The translations under genes were made by a program, and so were the position numbers. The notes beneath the pieces were generated by a model. That model was not told where the DNA came from. It did not search any database and saw only the letters and a program-made list of their open reading frames with translations. 39,648 nucleotides of DNA from PCC-9228 sp964477525 (GTDB lineage Bacteria > Cyanobacteriota > Cyanobacteriia > Cyanobacteriales > PCC-9228), in the NCBI GenBank assembly GCA_964477525.1, contig CAYZHY010000025.1:1-39648 (forward strand), in the 5' to 3' direction. Each line of letters opens with the position of its first letter. Within the stretch, counting starts at the first letter, position 1. Of the stretch, positions 23,560 to 32,581 are shown piece by piece.

Positions 23560-25032
23560 TTATCTCGCTTCTTCCTGCATATTTGTTCGGGTATCGGAAA
23601 TATACCAACTCAACATCCCACCTGCTATTACAATAGCAGCCAAACCTAAGAAAACTGCATCCAATCCAAAAATCGTTTCGGCAACGCCAGCCAAGGCAAG
23701 GGGTAAGCTAAGAGCAATGTTAACGGCATTGTTTTGCAAGCCGAAGACTTTACCGCGCATTTCTTCGGGGGTTTCCGATTGAATGGTGGTTTGCATGGGA
23801 ATTCCCACCACAGAAGCACCAATGCCTAGCAAGACGATGATTCCCAAAACGGCAAAGAGTTGGTCGGTAAATAGGGGAATCATGGCCAGCGAGGTTGCCA
23901 TACCGATGGAACCATACAAGCTCAGGGAACGGTGGGAGAGTTTTTGCCCAAAGTTGCCCAAAAAGGCAGCACCAATGGCCATCCCCAAACCACCGGCGGC
24001 TAAGAGGAAACCAAATTGAGAGGAAGTCAGGTTGGGAATAATTTCTGCCAGTCGTACCGCCAAAACTGCCAAAGCAGCAAAAATGGAAAAGAGGATGATG
24101 AGTTGGATCAGGGCGCTACGAACCCGACTGTTTTTGCCGAGATAGGCCACTCCCTCTTTAATGTCTCGCCAGACGTGGGAGGATTCCTGGGATTTGGCGT
24201 CGGTGTTTTCTTGGGTTTTGACGGCGATTAAAATCAATCCGGCGATCGCATAACCACCGCCTACCAAAATTTCTTTTCCAAGTTCGCCACCCCCCAACAG
24301 GGAACCGGCAGCAGCCAAGGCAGGTTCGCCAATAGCAAAGCCGATAATCACCGATGCCATCATGGTGGTGGTATATAGGGAGTTCGCCGCTAGCAGGCGC
24401 TCTCGCTTCACCAACAAGGGAATGGCAGCTTGTTCGGCGGGAGCAAAAAATTGGGTAAATGCGGATACGAGCAGGGTGATGCCCAGGAGAAATTCAAATC
24501 CCACGGGCAATCCTCCCCACCTGGCTTGACCGGCTACCCACAGCAAACCGGGAATCGCCAGCACTAATCCTCCGCGCAATAGGTTGGTCACCACCAACAC
24601 GCCTTTTTTCGACCATCGATCGACATAAACGCCGGCAACCGAACCCAGCAAAACGGCGGGAATGGTGAAAGCGATCATAATCGCGGAGACCCAACCGCTG
24701 ATGGTTTGATCGGGGGCTTGGAAATGACTGGCAATCAAAGCGATCGCCAGGACCAAGTATACTTTATCTGCAAGTTGGGAAAACACCTGACCGATCCACA
24801 ATAAAAGGAAGTTGCGATTTTTAAAGACCGGCGCAAATCCTTGTTCGATTTCTGATTCGTTGCTTTCTGAGGAAGTTTCGGTGGTTTCCTCAAGGCGCTC
24901 GTCTATCTGAGATTCGGAATACTCGCAATTGGATAGGCTTGTAGAAGAAGTAGAAGCCGATTCTCCATTGTTAGATGGGTTTTCAGACTCTAGCGTTTGG
25001 CGATCGACGCGATCGAATTGAGAACGTGGCAT
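23560..25032 (-). CDS. MFS transporter with acidic N-terminal extension
   Basis: 490 residues. The first 70 form a Ser/Glu-rich, probably disordered cytoplasmic tail. Twelve transmembrane helices follow, beginning NFLLLWIGQVFSQLADKVYLVLAIALI. Loop motifs (VYVDRWSKKGVLVVTNLLRGG, described by DRWSKK and NLLRGG; RSALIQLIILFSIFAAL) and IGASVVGIPMQTTIQSETPEEMRGKVFG (by its end ETPEEMRGKVFG) resemble the MFS_3/enterobactin-exporter-like group, the class often annotated as multidrug or siderophore exporters. The gene partner downstream is a GT4 enzyme. Substrate unknown. Confidence 0.9.
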   Translation of the reverse strand: MPRSQFDRVDRQTLESENPSNNGESASTSSTSLSNCEYSESQIDERLEETTETSSESNESEIEQGFAPVFKNRNFLLLWIGQVFSQLADKVYLVLAIALIASHFQAPDQTISGWVSAIMIAFTIPAVLLGSVAGVYVDRWSKKGVLVVTNLLRGGLVLAIPGLLWVAGQARWGGLPVGFEFLLGITLLVSAFTQFFAPAEQAAIPLLVKRERLLAANSLYTTTMMASVIIGFAIGEPALAAAGSLLGGGELGKEILVGGGYAIAGLILIAVKTQENTDAKSQESSHVWRDIKEGVAYLGKNSRVRSALIQLIILFSIFAALAVLAVRLAEIIPNLTSSQFGFLLAAGGLGMAIGAAFLGNFGQKLSHRSLSLYGSIGMATSLAMIPLFTDQLFAVLGIIVLLGIGASVVGIPMQTTIQSETPEEMRGKVFGLQNNAVNIALSLPLALAGVAETIFGLDAVFLGLAAIVIAGGMLSWYISDTRTNMQEEAR

Positions 25033-25114
25033 GCTTGAGGAAAGATATAGAAAAAGTTTACAACAGACAAAAGGAATCTAAATGAAAGTATAAAAAGAAA
25101 CGGGCTGGTTTGCT

Positions 25115-25225
25115 ATGAAAATCCGGCTACGTATAGCTTGTCTAGATGTTGCCATCATTCAATGGGTTCTCGCCCATCCGGATCGTTTAGCTAGCCCGAT
25201 GGCGATTTTTGATGCGATCGCTTAG
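25115..25225 (+). CDS. Possible 36-residue small protein
   Basis: An ATG at 25115 opens a frame of 36 codons ending at TAG 25223-25225, which overlaps the 3' end of recO on the other strand by four bases. The product has alternating hydrophobic and basic residues (starts MKIRLRIACLDVAIIQW). The frame ends inside a HIP1-like GCGATCGC. No homologue is known to me, so this is a weak call. Confidence 0.2.
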   Translation: MKIRLRIACLDVAIIQWVLAHPDRLASPMAIFDAIA

Positions 25226-26157
25226 TACATCGTAATACAAGCGTTGAGTAAGGTAGCCGAACGAATGGAAGTACCTAAATGGTACTGAGCATAATGACGT
25301 AACAGCCGTTCTACAGTTTGCCAAGAATGGGATAGGTCTTGGTGATGGGTCTCGGAAGTTGTTGCTGGAGATTCTACAAATTCTGCAGCCAGTTGCGATG
25401 AGGGCAGTTGCTGCAGCATGGCTAGCTCTCCTGCATTCAGCTTACCAGTTAGCGGTGGCAACCAAGTACGGTTATCTGGGATATTACTGGTGCGATAGGT
25501 AGAACTGGCTTCGCGACAAGTACCGCTGGCTGCCGAACTAGGCTGCTGTTCGCGATATCGGGTTTTCTCCAATGCTGCCAAGCTGACCACACCCCCGCTA
25601 GCAGCACTAAATCCTACTTGCCAGTTTCCTTCCAGCGAATCTGGCGCGATCGCTTGTTGCGAAACAGTGCAGCGAAAGCATTGGGGGGCAATGCCTCCTA
25701 CAGCCAACAAGTGATACATCCCGTGACACAAATAGGCCAGCAACTTCCCACCAGCAGCCTGTGGAGAGGGAGCAGACATTTGTTGCAAGCGACGCAGGTG
25801 TTCGCTCAAAATTTCGTAAAACTCGATTTGGGGTTGGTCGCTCAATGCCTGTGCCAGCACCAGTTCCGCCCAATACTGTGCCACGGTCAACTTCCCCAAA
25901 TTTTTGCTCAAACTGGGATAGGAAGCTTGGGTTTGCGCCTGTTGGATGCGATGCAGCGATCGCCCGCGATAGAGCAACAGTTCGTTTTCTACAAATAATT
26001 CGCTGCGACCGCGCAAGGGAGATTTGTGTTGGCGTGCCCCTGGCGCGATCGCCCGCACAATTCCGTATTCTGAAGTTAAAATCGTCAGCAGTCGGTCTGA
26101 CTCTCCCAGGGGAGCAGATTTTAAATTAATCCCTACTGCTTTATAACTCTTGTTCAT
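25222..26157 (-). CDS. recO: DNA repair protein RecO
   Basis: RecO anneals single strands and, with RecR, loads RecA at gaps. 311 residues, slightly longer than many homologues. The N-terminal OB-fold region reads KAVGINLKSAPLGESDRLLTIL then GIVRAIAPGARQHKSPLRG, typical of RecO. The middle YLCHGMYHLLAVGGIAPQCFRC retains part of the zinc-knuckle region (CFRC), while the second pair of cysteines is not obvious. A Ser/Thr-rich stretch (about 195-225) accounts for the added length. The start codon overlaps the deoC stop (ATGA at 26154-26157), indicating translational coupling. Confidence 0.92.
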   Translation of the reverse strand: MNKSYKAVGINLKSAPLGESDRLLTILTSEYGIVRAIAPGARQHKSPLRGRSELFVENELLLYRGRSLHRIQQAQTQASYPSLSKNLGKLTVAQYWAELVLAQALSDQPQIEFYEILSEHLRRLQQMSAPSPQAAGGKLLAYLCHGMYHLLAVGGIAPQCFRCTVSQQAIAPDSLEGNWQVGFSAASGGVVSLAALEKTRYREQQPSSAASGTCREASSTYRTSNIPDNRTWLPPLTGKLNAGELAMLQQLPSSQLAAEFVESPATTSETHHQDLSHSWQTVERLLRHYAQYHLGTSIRSATLLNACITMY

Positions 26158-26891
26158 GACTGTGCGTTGGAGGTTTCTTCCGTTTCCTCAGTTTCCTGGC
26201 TCGTACGTTCCCGCTGGCGCAGCAGTTCCACACCGCGAGAAGTGCCCAAACGGGTGGCCCCTGCCATCACCAACTGCACCGCTTGTTCGTAAGTACGAAT
26301 TCCTCCCGAGGCTTTAATACCGATATTGCCGCGAACGATATCGTGCAGTAGCTTCACATCCGCTACGGTAGCACCGCCATTCCAGCCGGTACAGGTCTTT
26401 AAAAACTGGACCCCAGCATCCAAACATACCTCCGCTGCCAGGCGTTTTTCATCGTTGGTCAGCAAATTGGTTTCTAAAATTGCCTTCACTGTCTGCCCGG
26501 TTTCTTCACAAATTGGGGCAATTTCTCGATACAGTTGTTTGCTATCGCCGGTTTTAATCCATCCCAAATTTAAAACCACATCCAATTCCGTAGCACCGCG
26601 TTCGACGGCTTCCTGTGCTTCGTAAAGTTTGGTTGCCGATGTGGTGGCCCCGGTAGGAAATCCAATTACCGTAGAAACTTGGGGTTTCTTACCATGGAGC
26701 AATTCTGCCGCTTGACTCACATGGGTAGGGCATACGCAAACGCTAGCGAACTGATACTGTTCGGCTTGATGGCAATATTGCTTGACTTGCTCTGGTGTAG
26801 CGATGGGGATGAGGATGGAATGGTCGATATAAGGAGCCAGATCGATATCGGGTTGCGCGATCGCCATAGGATTTTTCTCTATCGAAAACAT
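26154..26891 (-). CDS. deoC: Deoxyribose-phosphate aldolase
   Basis: Class I aldolase converting 2-deoxyribose-5-phosphate to glyceraldehyde-3-phosphate and acetaldehyde in deoxynucleoside breakdown. 245 residues (237 if the second Met at 26867 is used). Catalytic residues are in place: Asp104 in ELDVVLNLG, the Schiff-base Lys165 in FLKTCTGW and the proton-relay Lys193 in GIKASGGIR. Other family motifs are IDHSILIP and VIGFPTG. The C-terminal tail (RERTSQETEETEETSN) is acidic and probably disordered. It overlaps recO by four bases, so the two form an operon. Confidence 0.96.
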   Translation of the reverse strand: MFSIEKNPMAIAQPDIDLAPYIDHSILIPIATPEQVKQYCHQAEQYQFASVCVCPTHVSQAAELLHGKKPQVSTVIGFPTGATTSATKLYEAQEAVERGATELDVVLNLGWIKTGDSKQLYREIAPICEETGQTVKAILETNLLTNDEKRLAAEVCLDAGVQFLKTCTGWNGGATVADVKLLHDIVRGNIGIKASGGIRTYEQAVQLVMAGATRLGTSRGVELLRQRERTSQETEETEETSNAQS

Positions 26892-26974
26892 GCTTCCCCA
26901 ATATCATGCCACGAAGCGGACCGGTTGGTGCGCTAGATCGACCAACGCACCGAAACCGGAAACCAGCGAACACG

Positions 26975-28264
26975 CTACTGGCGATTGGCAATGGAAGGCT
27001 GTGCGTTTTGCAGCAGGGAAACCGCACGCTGGTAGTAAGGATCTTTGGTGGTTGCCAGGGAACTGGGATGGTCATCCAACTGGCTTTGTTCGGCTGGGGA
27101 AATTTCCACTGGGATATCCGGTTCGATCCCTTTTTTACTAATATCGGTACCGTTGGGCGTGTAATAGTGGGCAATGGTTACGGCGATCCCGGAACCATCA
27201 GAAAGGGAATGGACCGATTGTACGAATGCTTTGCCAAAGGTTTCTTCCCCAATAACCACGCCGCGTTCGTTGTCTTGTATGGCACCGGCTAAAATTTCGC
27301 TGGCACTGGCGGAGTCGCTATTAACCAAGACGACTACTGGGGCTTCGGTAATGGCTTGTTGGTTGGCATTGCTGATTTTGCTTTCTCCCGTGCGATCGAC
27401 GGTACGTACGATGGTACCGGATGGCAACCACATGCGGGCAATTTCAATGCTGGCATGCAGCAAACCGCCGGGGTTGCTGCGCAAATCCAGCACAAAAGCT
27501 TGGGCACCGTCTTTTTCGAGTTTTTGAATCGCTTGGCGCGTTTCTTCTGGGGCGTGGGCGCTAAATTCTTTAATCCGAATGTAGCCGATGCGGTTGTCGC
27601 CTTCTTGTTTGAGATGGGTAACGACAGAGGGAATAGTAATGCGTTCCCTACGTAAAGTCAGTTCTTGGGTTTGGTCGCTCAAACGCTGAATTTTGATTTT
27701 GACGTAACTGCCGACTTCACCACGCAGGAGTTTGGCGGCGTTTTCTGGGCTCATGCCTTTGGTGGAACGACCGTCAATGCGCAAGATGCGATCGCCGGTT
27801 TGCAATCCCGCTTCCAACGCTGGCGATTCTTTTAAGACTTCGACTACGCGCACGCGATCGCCGGTTTCGTCACTTTCCAAACGTACCCCCACACCGGACA
27901 GTTGCCCGGCGGTTTGGCTGGTTAGCCGTTGAAATTGTTGGGGATCGAGAAAACGGGTGTAAGGGTCTTCCAGCTGGGAAAGGGCCTCGCGCAGAGCTTC
28001 GTATGCTTGTTCGCGCGAGCTATACTTTTTTTCTAGTAGGTCTTGGCGTACTTGCTGCCAGTTGAGTTGGTTGAAGTCGCTATCGACAAATTCGCGGTTA
28101 ACAATTTGCCACGCTTGGTCGATGACGACTTTGGGACTATTTTCTAAGCTGTCTGCCGCTACTGGCGCTGCATAAGGAACCAGCAAGGAGAGGGTGGTGG
28201 CTGCAAAGGTACTATTGACAAGCCAACAAGAACGGTATGGGGTGTTACCAGAATATCGGTTCAT
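26975..28264 (-). CDS. Carboxyl-terminal processing protease (S41 family)
   Basis: A secreted or lumenal serine protease of the Ctp/tail-specific group; CtpA in cyanobacteria matures the D1 protein of photosystem II. 429 residues: an N-terminal signal sequence (FAATTLSLLVPYAAPVAA), a helical region to about 105, a PDZ domain (about 115-200, GVGVRLE, AGLQTGDRILRIDG) and the protease core. The catalytic Ser320 (in SDSASASEI) and Lys345 (in TFGKAFVQ) are 25 residues apart, as in known Ctp enzymes. Which paralogue (CtpA, B or C) it is cannot be told here. It ends 83 nt beyond the deoC start on the same strand, so it may head that transcript. Confidence 0.94.
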   Translation of the reverse strand: MNRYSGNTPYRSCWLVNSTFAATTLSLLVPYAAPVAADSLENSPKVVIDQAWQIVNREFVDSDFNQLNWQQVRQDLLEKKYSSREQAYEALREALSQLEDPYTRFLDPQQFQRLTSQTAGQLSGVGVRLESDETGDRVRVVEVLKESPALEAGLQTGDRILRIDGRSTKGMSPENAAKLLRGEVGSYVKIKIQRLSDQTQELTLRRERITIPSVVTHLKQEGDNRIGYIRIKEFSAHAPEETRQAIQKLEKDGAQAFVLDLRSNPGGLLHASIEIARMWLPSGTIVRTVDRTGESKISNANQQAITEAPVVVLVNSDSASASEILAGAIQDNERGVVIGEETFGKAFVQSVHSLSDGSGIAVTIAHYYTPNGTDISKKGIEPDIPVEISPAEQSQLDDHPSSLATTKDPYYQRAVSLLQNAQPSIANRQ

Positions 28265-28318
28265 ACGTAAGTCAGAAAGAATACAACAGTCTCAGCATCC
28301 AGTTAGGGCAACTGGGCA

Positions 28319-28475
28319 ATGGATACCTGGGCAAAAACTAGTACAATAGCCTATGGAAAGAAGTGGATGGCTATTTCTTTTCACCATCTGAGTACATAGG
28401 TGATGTTGGCGTTCCAGCATTTTTTGCCGCCTTTCTTGTTAGATGGGAGGTACGGAGAACCCAATTCTCCGTTTT
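28319..28475 (+). ncRNA. Candidate small RNA with terminator (promoter to hairpin)
   Basis: A good -10 hexamer, TACAAT (28342-28347), lies 17 nt after a weak -35 (ATGGAT, 28319-28324). A predicted start near 28354 would give a transcript of about 120 nt ending in ACGGAGAA, loop CCCAA, TTCTCCGT and T-run (28452-28475), an 8-bp terminator-like hairpin. The same stretch is also open for a 67-residue GTG-started frame (28363-28566) that runs past the hairpin and encodes one hydrophobic helix; I favour RNA, weakly. Confidence 0.3.
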
Positions 28476-28735
28476 GATGGTGGGGCTGGCTGCGATCGCT
28501 ATGTTGATGCCTGTGTTGGTTAGAAACTGGGGAGTGAGCCTCCATAATGAATTTTTATATGGCTGATGCCCCTATGATAGCGATTTTGGTCCTTATTGTG
28601 CCATGCTATAGGAGAAAGAGGTGGGAAGGAAAATGGGGAGGAAATAATAGGAAGATTGTTCGATCGCAGGTTTTTGGTTAGATGTTCAATTTGGTTCGAT
28701 CGCACCAGTTGAAAGTTTGTAGGTAGGGCGTCGCT
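28476..28735. other. Spacer upstream of the TPR-like gene
   Basis: 260 bp without a recognised gene, part of the 470-bp divergent region between the protease and the gene at 28736. It has one HIP1 site (near 28493) and two TTCGATCGCA-like sites (near 28659 and 28694). Promoter not assignable with confidence. Confidence 0.35.
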
Positions 28736-29590
28736 ATGGAATTTGTAGATAAAAAACAAGATCTGGGTTCTCGTTGGCGGTCGCGATTGGGTGGTTGGAT
28801 GGCACCGGCGATCGCTGCGATCGCAGCTGGCAGTATTATTGCTATGCAGTCCGAAAAAATGTCACAAGACAATTTATCTGCTTCCCAACTTACACCCACC
28901 CAACAGGAAAATCAAATCCAATTGCAATTGCAAGTCTTGGAAAAAATGCCCACCTTTGGTTTCGATAATCTCCTAGCCGACTGGGTATTTTTACGATATT
29001 TACAATATTTTGGTAACAAGGAAGCTCGCCGCGAAACGGGATATTCCCTCAACGATGACTATTTCGATCTAATCACCCAACTCGATCCTCGATTTGTGGA
29101 AATTTATCCTTTTCTATCCAACGGCATTTCTATTTATCAAGCCCAACCAGAAGTTTCCGTTCGCTATATCAATCGCGGCATTGAAAAACTTTCCCCTACC
29201 ATGCACCCACGCGCTTTCTTACTTTGGGTTTACAGAGCCATGGACCAATTATTATTGCTAGGAAATATAGAGGGAGCTGTTGACTCCTACCAAAAAGCCG
29301 CTGATTGGGTTGAACAAAGTCCCGCTCGGGAAGAATATCCAAATTATGCTTCTAGTTACCGACAAAGAGCCCAATTTTTACAGAAAAATCCCGAAAGCAA
29401 ACAAATTCGTTTGATGGGGTGGGCAGATGTTTATTCGAGAGCCGTTCGTACGAAAGATAAATATACCCAGCAACGTGCCTTACAAGAAATTCGCGATTTA
29501 GGCGCTAAAATAAGAACGGACAATGGAGCCTTAGAGTTTTATTTTCCCGATAAACAGAACTCGGAAACCGTTCCCGAAACCAATTCATAA
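28736..29590 (+). CDS. Conserved cyanobacterial TPR-like membrane-anchored protein
   Basis: 284 residues. After a basic N-terminus comes a hydrophobic helix (MAPAIAAIAAGSIIAMQ) that would anchor the protein or act as uncleaved signal. The remainder is helical: FGFDNLLADWVFLRYLQYFG, LDPRFVEIYPFLSNGISIY, AFLLWVYRAMDQLLLLG and NIEGAVDSYQKAADW resemble TPR units (helix pairs with A-x3-Y/A spacing). I recall such proteins only as conserved hypotheticals in cyanobacteria. It lies 94 nt upstream of gpsA on the same strand. Confidence 0.75.
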   Translation: MEFVDKKQDLGSRWRSRLGGWMAPAIAAIAAGSIIAMQSEKMSQDNLSASQLTPTQQENQIQLQLQVLEKMPTFGFDNLLADWVFLRYLQYFGNKEARRETGYSLNDDYFDLITQLDPRFVEIYPFLSNGISIYQAQPEVSVRYINRGIEKLSPTMHPRAFLLWVYRAMDQLLLLGNIEGAVDSYQKAADWVEQSPAREEYPNYASSYRQRAQFLQKNPESKQIRLMGWADVYSRAVRTKDKYTQQRALQEIRDLGAKIRTDNGALEFYFPDKQNSETVPETNS

Positions 29591-29684
29591 CAAAATCCCT
29601 AAAATCTGGATTGATGTTGGTTGTTCTCTATTCGCTACGTCTAGCTATACTGACAGACAAATTTAGCAAGATAGGAATTCTAGT

Positions 29685-30668
29685 ATGAAAATCGGCATCA
29701 TTGGATTGGGAAACTTTGGCACCGCCATGGGCAATTTAATTGCCAACAACGGCTATCAAGTTCTCGGCTGGGAATACAACAGCGACGTTGTAGCCGAAAT
29801 CAACCAAAAACAAACCAACAGCAAATTTCTCCCCGACGTTCCTCTCTCAAAAAACTTATCCGCTACCACAGAAGTCAAAACTGTTTTTGACAGCAGCCAA
29901 ATGGTATTTATTGCCATCCCCTCTGTCTTTATTCAACCTACCCTAGAATCCCTCCGCGAACAAGTCAACCACGAAACCATTTTGGTAAACCTCGCCAAAG
30001 GCATCGACCGCCAAACCGGATTAACCGCCTTTCAAATTTTATCGAAACTTTTTCCTTACTGTTCCCGCGTCATGCTTTCCGGTCCTTCCGTCGCCAACGA
30101 ATTTTCTCAAGGCATGCCTACTTTGGTTACCATCGCCGGACAAAATTCCAGCCATCTTTTAATGGTATCCCAAGTTCTAGATAACGACCATTTCCGTACC
30201 CGTTTTTCCGACGATGAAATAGGCGTAGAAATGGGAGGGGTTCTCAAAAATATCTACGCCATTGGATTGGGATTGTTCGATGGCAAATCCATCTATAGTA
30301 TTAACTTTCGTTCCTCTTATATTACCTTAGCCCTCGAAGAAATGGCACGCATTGGTGTGGGGTTGGGAGCCAAACTAGAAACCTTTTTGTATATTTCTGG
30401 CATGGGTGATTTGCTGGCTACTTCTTTAAGCCAACACAGTCACAACCGCCGCATGGGAGAACTGCTTGCTAGCGATTTTTCTCTACCGGAAATTAAAGAA
30501 AAAATGGGTGTTCTGCCAGAAGGATATAATACCTTGAAAACGACCCTCTACATTGCTGAAAAATTGCACATTTCCCTTCCCCTGGCACGCGGTTTGTGGG
30601 AGGTGATTAATGGCAAATGTCAGGTGAATACGTTTATTAACTCGTTTATTAAAGATTTTATCGATTAG
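29685..30668 (+). CDS. gpsA: NAD(P)-dependent glycerol-3-phosphate dehydrogenase
   Basis: Reduces dihydroxyacetone phosphate to sn-glycerol-3-phosphate, the backbone for membrane glycerolipids. 327 residues, the usual length. The Rossmann motif GLGNFGTAMG is at residues 7-16; VNLAKGID, LSGPSVANEFSQGMP and GGVLKNIYAIGLGLFDG follow, the last carrying the catalytic Lys. The C-terminal helical domain includes SGMGDLLATSLSQHSHNRRMGELL (by its ends SGMGDLL and NRRMGELL), with the expected S-x-(R/H)N-R substrate region. The gene has no HIP1 site but is otherwise ordinary. Confidence 0.93.
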   Translation: MKIGIIGLGNFGTAMGNLIANNGYQVLGWEYNSDVVAEINQKQTNSKFLPDVPLSKNLSATTEVKTVFDSSQMVFIAIPSVFIQPTLESLREQVNHETILVNLAKGIDRQTGLTAFQILSKLFPYCSRVMLSGPSVANEFSQGMPTLVTIAGQNSSHLLMVSQVLDNDHFRTRFSDDEIGVEMGGVLKNIYAIGLGLFDGKSIYSINFRSSYITLALEEMARIGVGLGAKLETFLYISGMGDLLATSLSQHSHNRRMGELLASDFSLPEIKEKMGVLPEGYNTLKTTLYIAEKLHISLPLARGLWEVINGKCQVNTFINSFIKDFID

Positions 30669-31203
30669 CAGCAAAAAATTCTTAATCTTTAATTATAGCA
30701 CAAAAATATACAATCGTCAAATTAGAGTTGCCAAAACGCCCAAAATTGTCCGCAACATCCAACAATGCCAAGCCAGGTTTTCGCCAGCAATGCCCACGAA
30801 ATTCTGGGGGGTGCGCCGTTTTCTGAAGCAATTTTTTGAAAATTTGACATACGACGCCTTGATTATGAAATTTCTAAAATCCTACCAAATTGGCTGAAAA
30901 AACGCAAGTTCGTTTTTCAATTGCGAAAATTCTCAAGTAGGGGATTGACAAAAAAATTGCCAAATTGGCAGGTTTGATTAAGATATTAAAACACAAAACC
31001 AAAATTCATCAGTTTTATAGATACATCTTGCTATACATTCAGTTGCCGCTGTTATTTTCAAATGCTATACAGGGAGCAAGATCGAGCAAACATCGACTCA
31101 TCGCGCTGACTAGAACATTTTAAAAACTTAGGGAGAGACCTTCATTCGCAGGTGAAGCCGCATTTTTTCTAAATTCAACTAACTCCCGGGGAGGGTCTAA
31201 CTA
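30669..31203. promoter_or_regulatory. Long leader of the AIM24 operon with paired palindromes
   Basis: 535 bp with no gene. TACCAAATTGGCT (30883-30895) and TGCCAAATTGGCA (30958-30970) are related palindromes (11 of 13 identical) 75 bp apart, the second just after a TTGACA hexamer (30945-30950). They look like paired operators around a promoter, though I find no ideal -10. Closer to the gene, CTTCA/TGAAG (near 31140-31158) could form a small leader hairpin, and GGGAG-rich stretches precede the GTG start. Confidence 0.45.
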
Positions 31204-31869
31204 GTGGAATACAAAATTCGATACAAACCTGCCTTCTCAACCATCTTTGCCATATTGGGTCCGGGCGATCGCATTACGGCTGAGGCCGGTTCCATGACCA
31301 GCATGGATGCCGATCTTCACATGGAAACAAAATTTTCGGGAGGTTTGATTTCCGCCCTCCTGAAAAAGTTTTTTGGGCAAGAATCTTTATTGGTCAACAC
31401 CTATAAAAACAAAAGCAATCGAGACTTACATATTGTTTTGAGTCGATCCGTAATTGGCGATATCGAAGCCTATACGCTGCAAAATAGTGAAATTTGCTTG
31501 CAACCCGGTGCTTATATTGCCCATACACCTGGTGTTGACATGGGCGTTGCCTTTGCTGGATTTGCCAGTTGGGTCGCCGGGGAAGGATTGTTCAAACTGA
31601 AACTTAAAGGGCGGGGAATTGTCTTTTTTGGAGCTTATGGCGGTTTAACGAAAAAAGAGATTTCTGGAGAGTATATTGTCGATAGCGGACATTTGGTTGC
31701 CTACCAACCCAATATTCGTATGGGAATTCGTCTCGCTGGCGGTCTTTTCAGTTCCATGACTTCTGGAGAAGGCTTGGTTAACAAACTAAAAGGAAGGGGA
31801 ACTATTTATTTGCAATCGCGTAGTATCAACAGTTTGGTTAGATTTCTTAGTCCAAGAGTACGCAAGTAA
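31204..31869 (+). CDS. AIM24 family protein, first of three
   Basis: 221 residues starting at GTG 31204. The AIM24/TIGR00266 family has a beta-rich fold; the yeast member is mitochondrial and bacterial roles are unknown. Family signatures: AEAGSMTSMD (residues about 29-38), GQESLLVNTY, GDIEAYTLQ, GEGLFKLKLKGRGIVFFGAYG and GEYIVDSGHLVAY, and near the end GEGLVNKLKGRGTIYLQSR. No signal peptide is visible, so it is probably cytoplasmic. It heads a three-gene set of paralogues and is separated from the next by 5 nt. Confidence 0.92.
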   Translation: MEYKIRYKPAFSTIFAILGPGDRITAEAGSMTSMDADLHMETKFSGGLISALLKKFFGQESLLVNTYKNKSNRDLHIVLSRSVIGDIEAYTLQNSEICLQPGAYIAHTPGVDMGVAFAGFASWVAGEGLFKLKLKGRGIVFFGAYGGLTKKEISGEYIVDSGHLVAYQPNIRMGIRLAGGLFSSMTSGEGLVNKLKGRGTIYLQSRSINSLVRFLSPRVRK

Positions 31870-31874
31870 AAAAT

Positions 31875-32558
31875 ATGAACGTAGAAATCCATTGTCAACC
31901 CGAAAGTGCGATCGCGCAAGTCACTTTAAATTCTCAAGAAAATTTATACGCCCAAGCCGGTTGTATGGTTTCCATGACCGCCAACATCGAAGCCAATACA
32001 ACCCTCAGAAAGGGCAAAGGAGGCGGAATTTTCGGCGGTGTCAAACGCATGCTGGCCGGAGAATCTCTCTTTTTGAGCCAATTTACCTGCAATGGTAGCG
32101 AAGGACAAATCTATCTTGCCCCCAAGCTAATCGGCGACTTGATGGTATACGAACTCTCCGGAGAGGAATTGGTCGTTCAAGCAACTTCTTATCTAGCCAG
32201 TTCGGAAGACGTGGTTCTCGATATGGGATTTCAAGGCTTGAAGTCCTTTTTCTCAGGAGAATCCATCTTTTGGCTATCTCTATCCGGGGAAGGAACGGTC
32301 TTGCTTACCTCCTTTGGTGGCATTTACGAAATACCTGTCGATGGCAAATATATCGTCGATACCGGTCACATTGTCGCTTTTGAAAGGAGTTTGGACTTTC
32401 AAGTGACGAAAGCAGGATCGAGTTGGATTGGTTCGTTATTGGGGATTGGCGGCGAAGGATTGGTTTGTCGCTTTGAAGGGCAAGGAAAAGTTTACTGTCA
32501 AACCCACAACAACGGAGCATTCGGTCATATGGTAGGGTCGCAACTCCCCACTAAATAA
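31875..32558 (+). CDS. AIM24 family protein, second of three
   Basis: 227 residues from the ATG at 31875. It shares with its neighbours YAQAGCMVSMTANIE, GESLFLSQFT, GDLMVYELSGEELVVQ, GESIFWLSLSGEGTVLLTSFG, GKYIVDTGHIVAFE and GEGLVCRFEGQGKVYCQT. It is more like the third copy (GEGLVCRFxGxGKVxxQ, ESLFxSQFT) than the first. A glycine-rich loop (KGKGGGIFGGVKRML) precedes the GESLF motif. A 23-nt spacer leads to the third gene. Probably co-translated with the other two and perhaps forming a mixed oligomer (inference). Confidence 0.92.
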   Translation: MNVEIHCQPESAIAQVTLNSQENLYAQAGCMVSMTANIEANTTLRKGKGGGIFGGVKRMLAGESLFLSQFTCNGSEGQIYLAPKLIGDLMVYELSGEELVVQATSYLASSEDVVLDMGFQGLKSFFSGESIFWLSLSGEGTVLLTSFGGIYEIPVDGKYIVDTGHIVAFERSLDFQVTKAGSSWIGSLLGIGGEGLVCRFEGQGKVYCQTHNNGAFGHMVGSQLPTK

Positions 32559-32581
32559 TTTTATTAGCAAGGAATCGAAAT

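Noticed and set aside
23492..23608. 39-residue extension of the GT4 enzyme
   Set aside because: It overlaps the end of the upstream MFS gene, and the internal Met gives the canonical GT4 start.
28363..28566. 67-codon GTG-started frame with one hydrophobic helix
   Set aside because: Not called as a gene because it contains a terminator-like hairpin and has no ATG. The region is listed instead as a possible small RNA.
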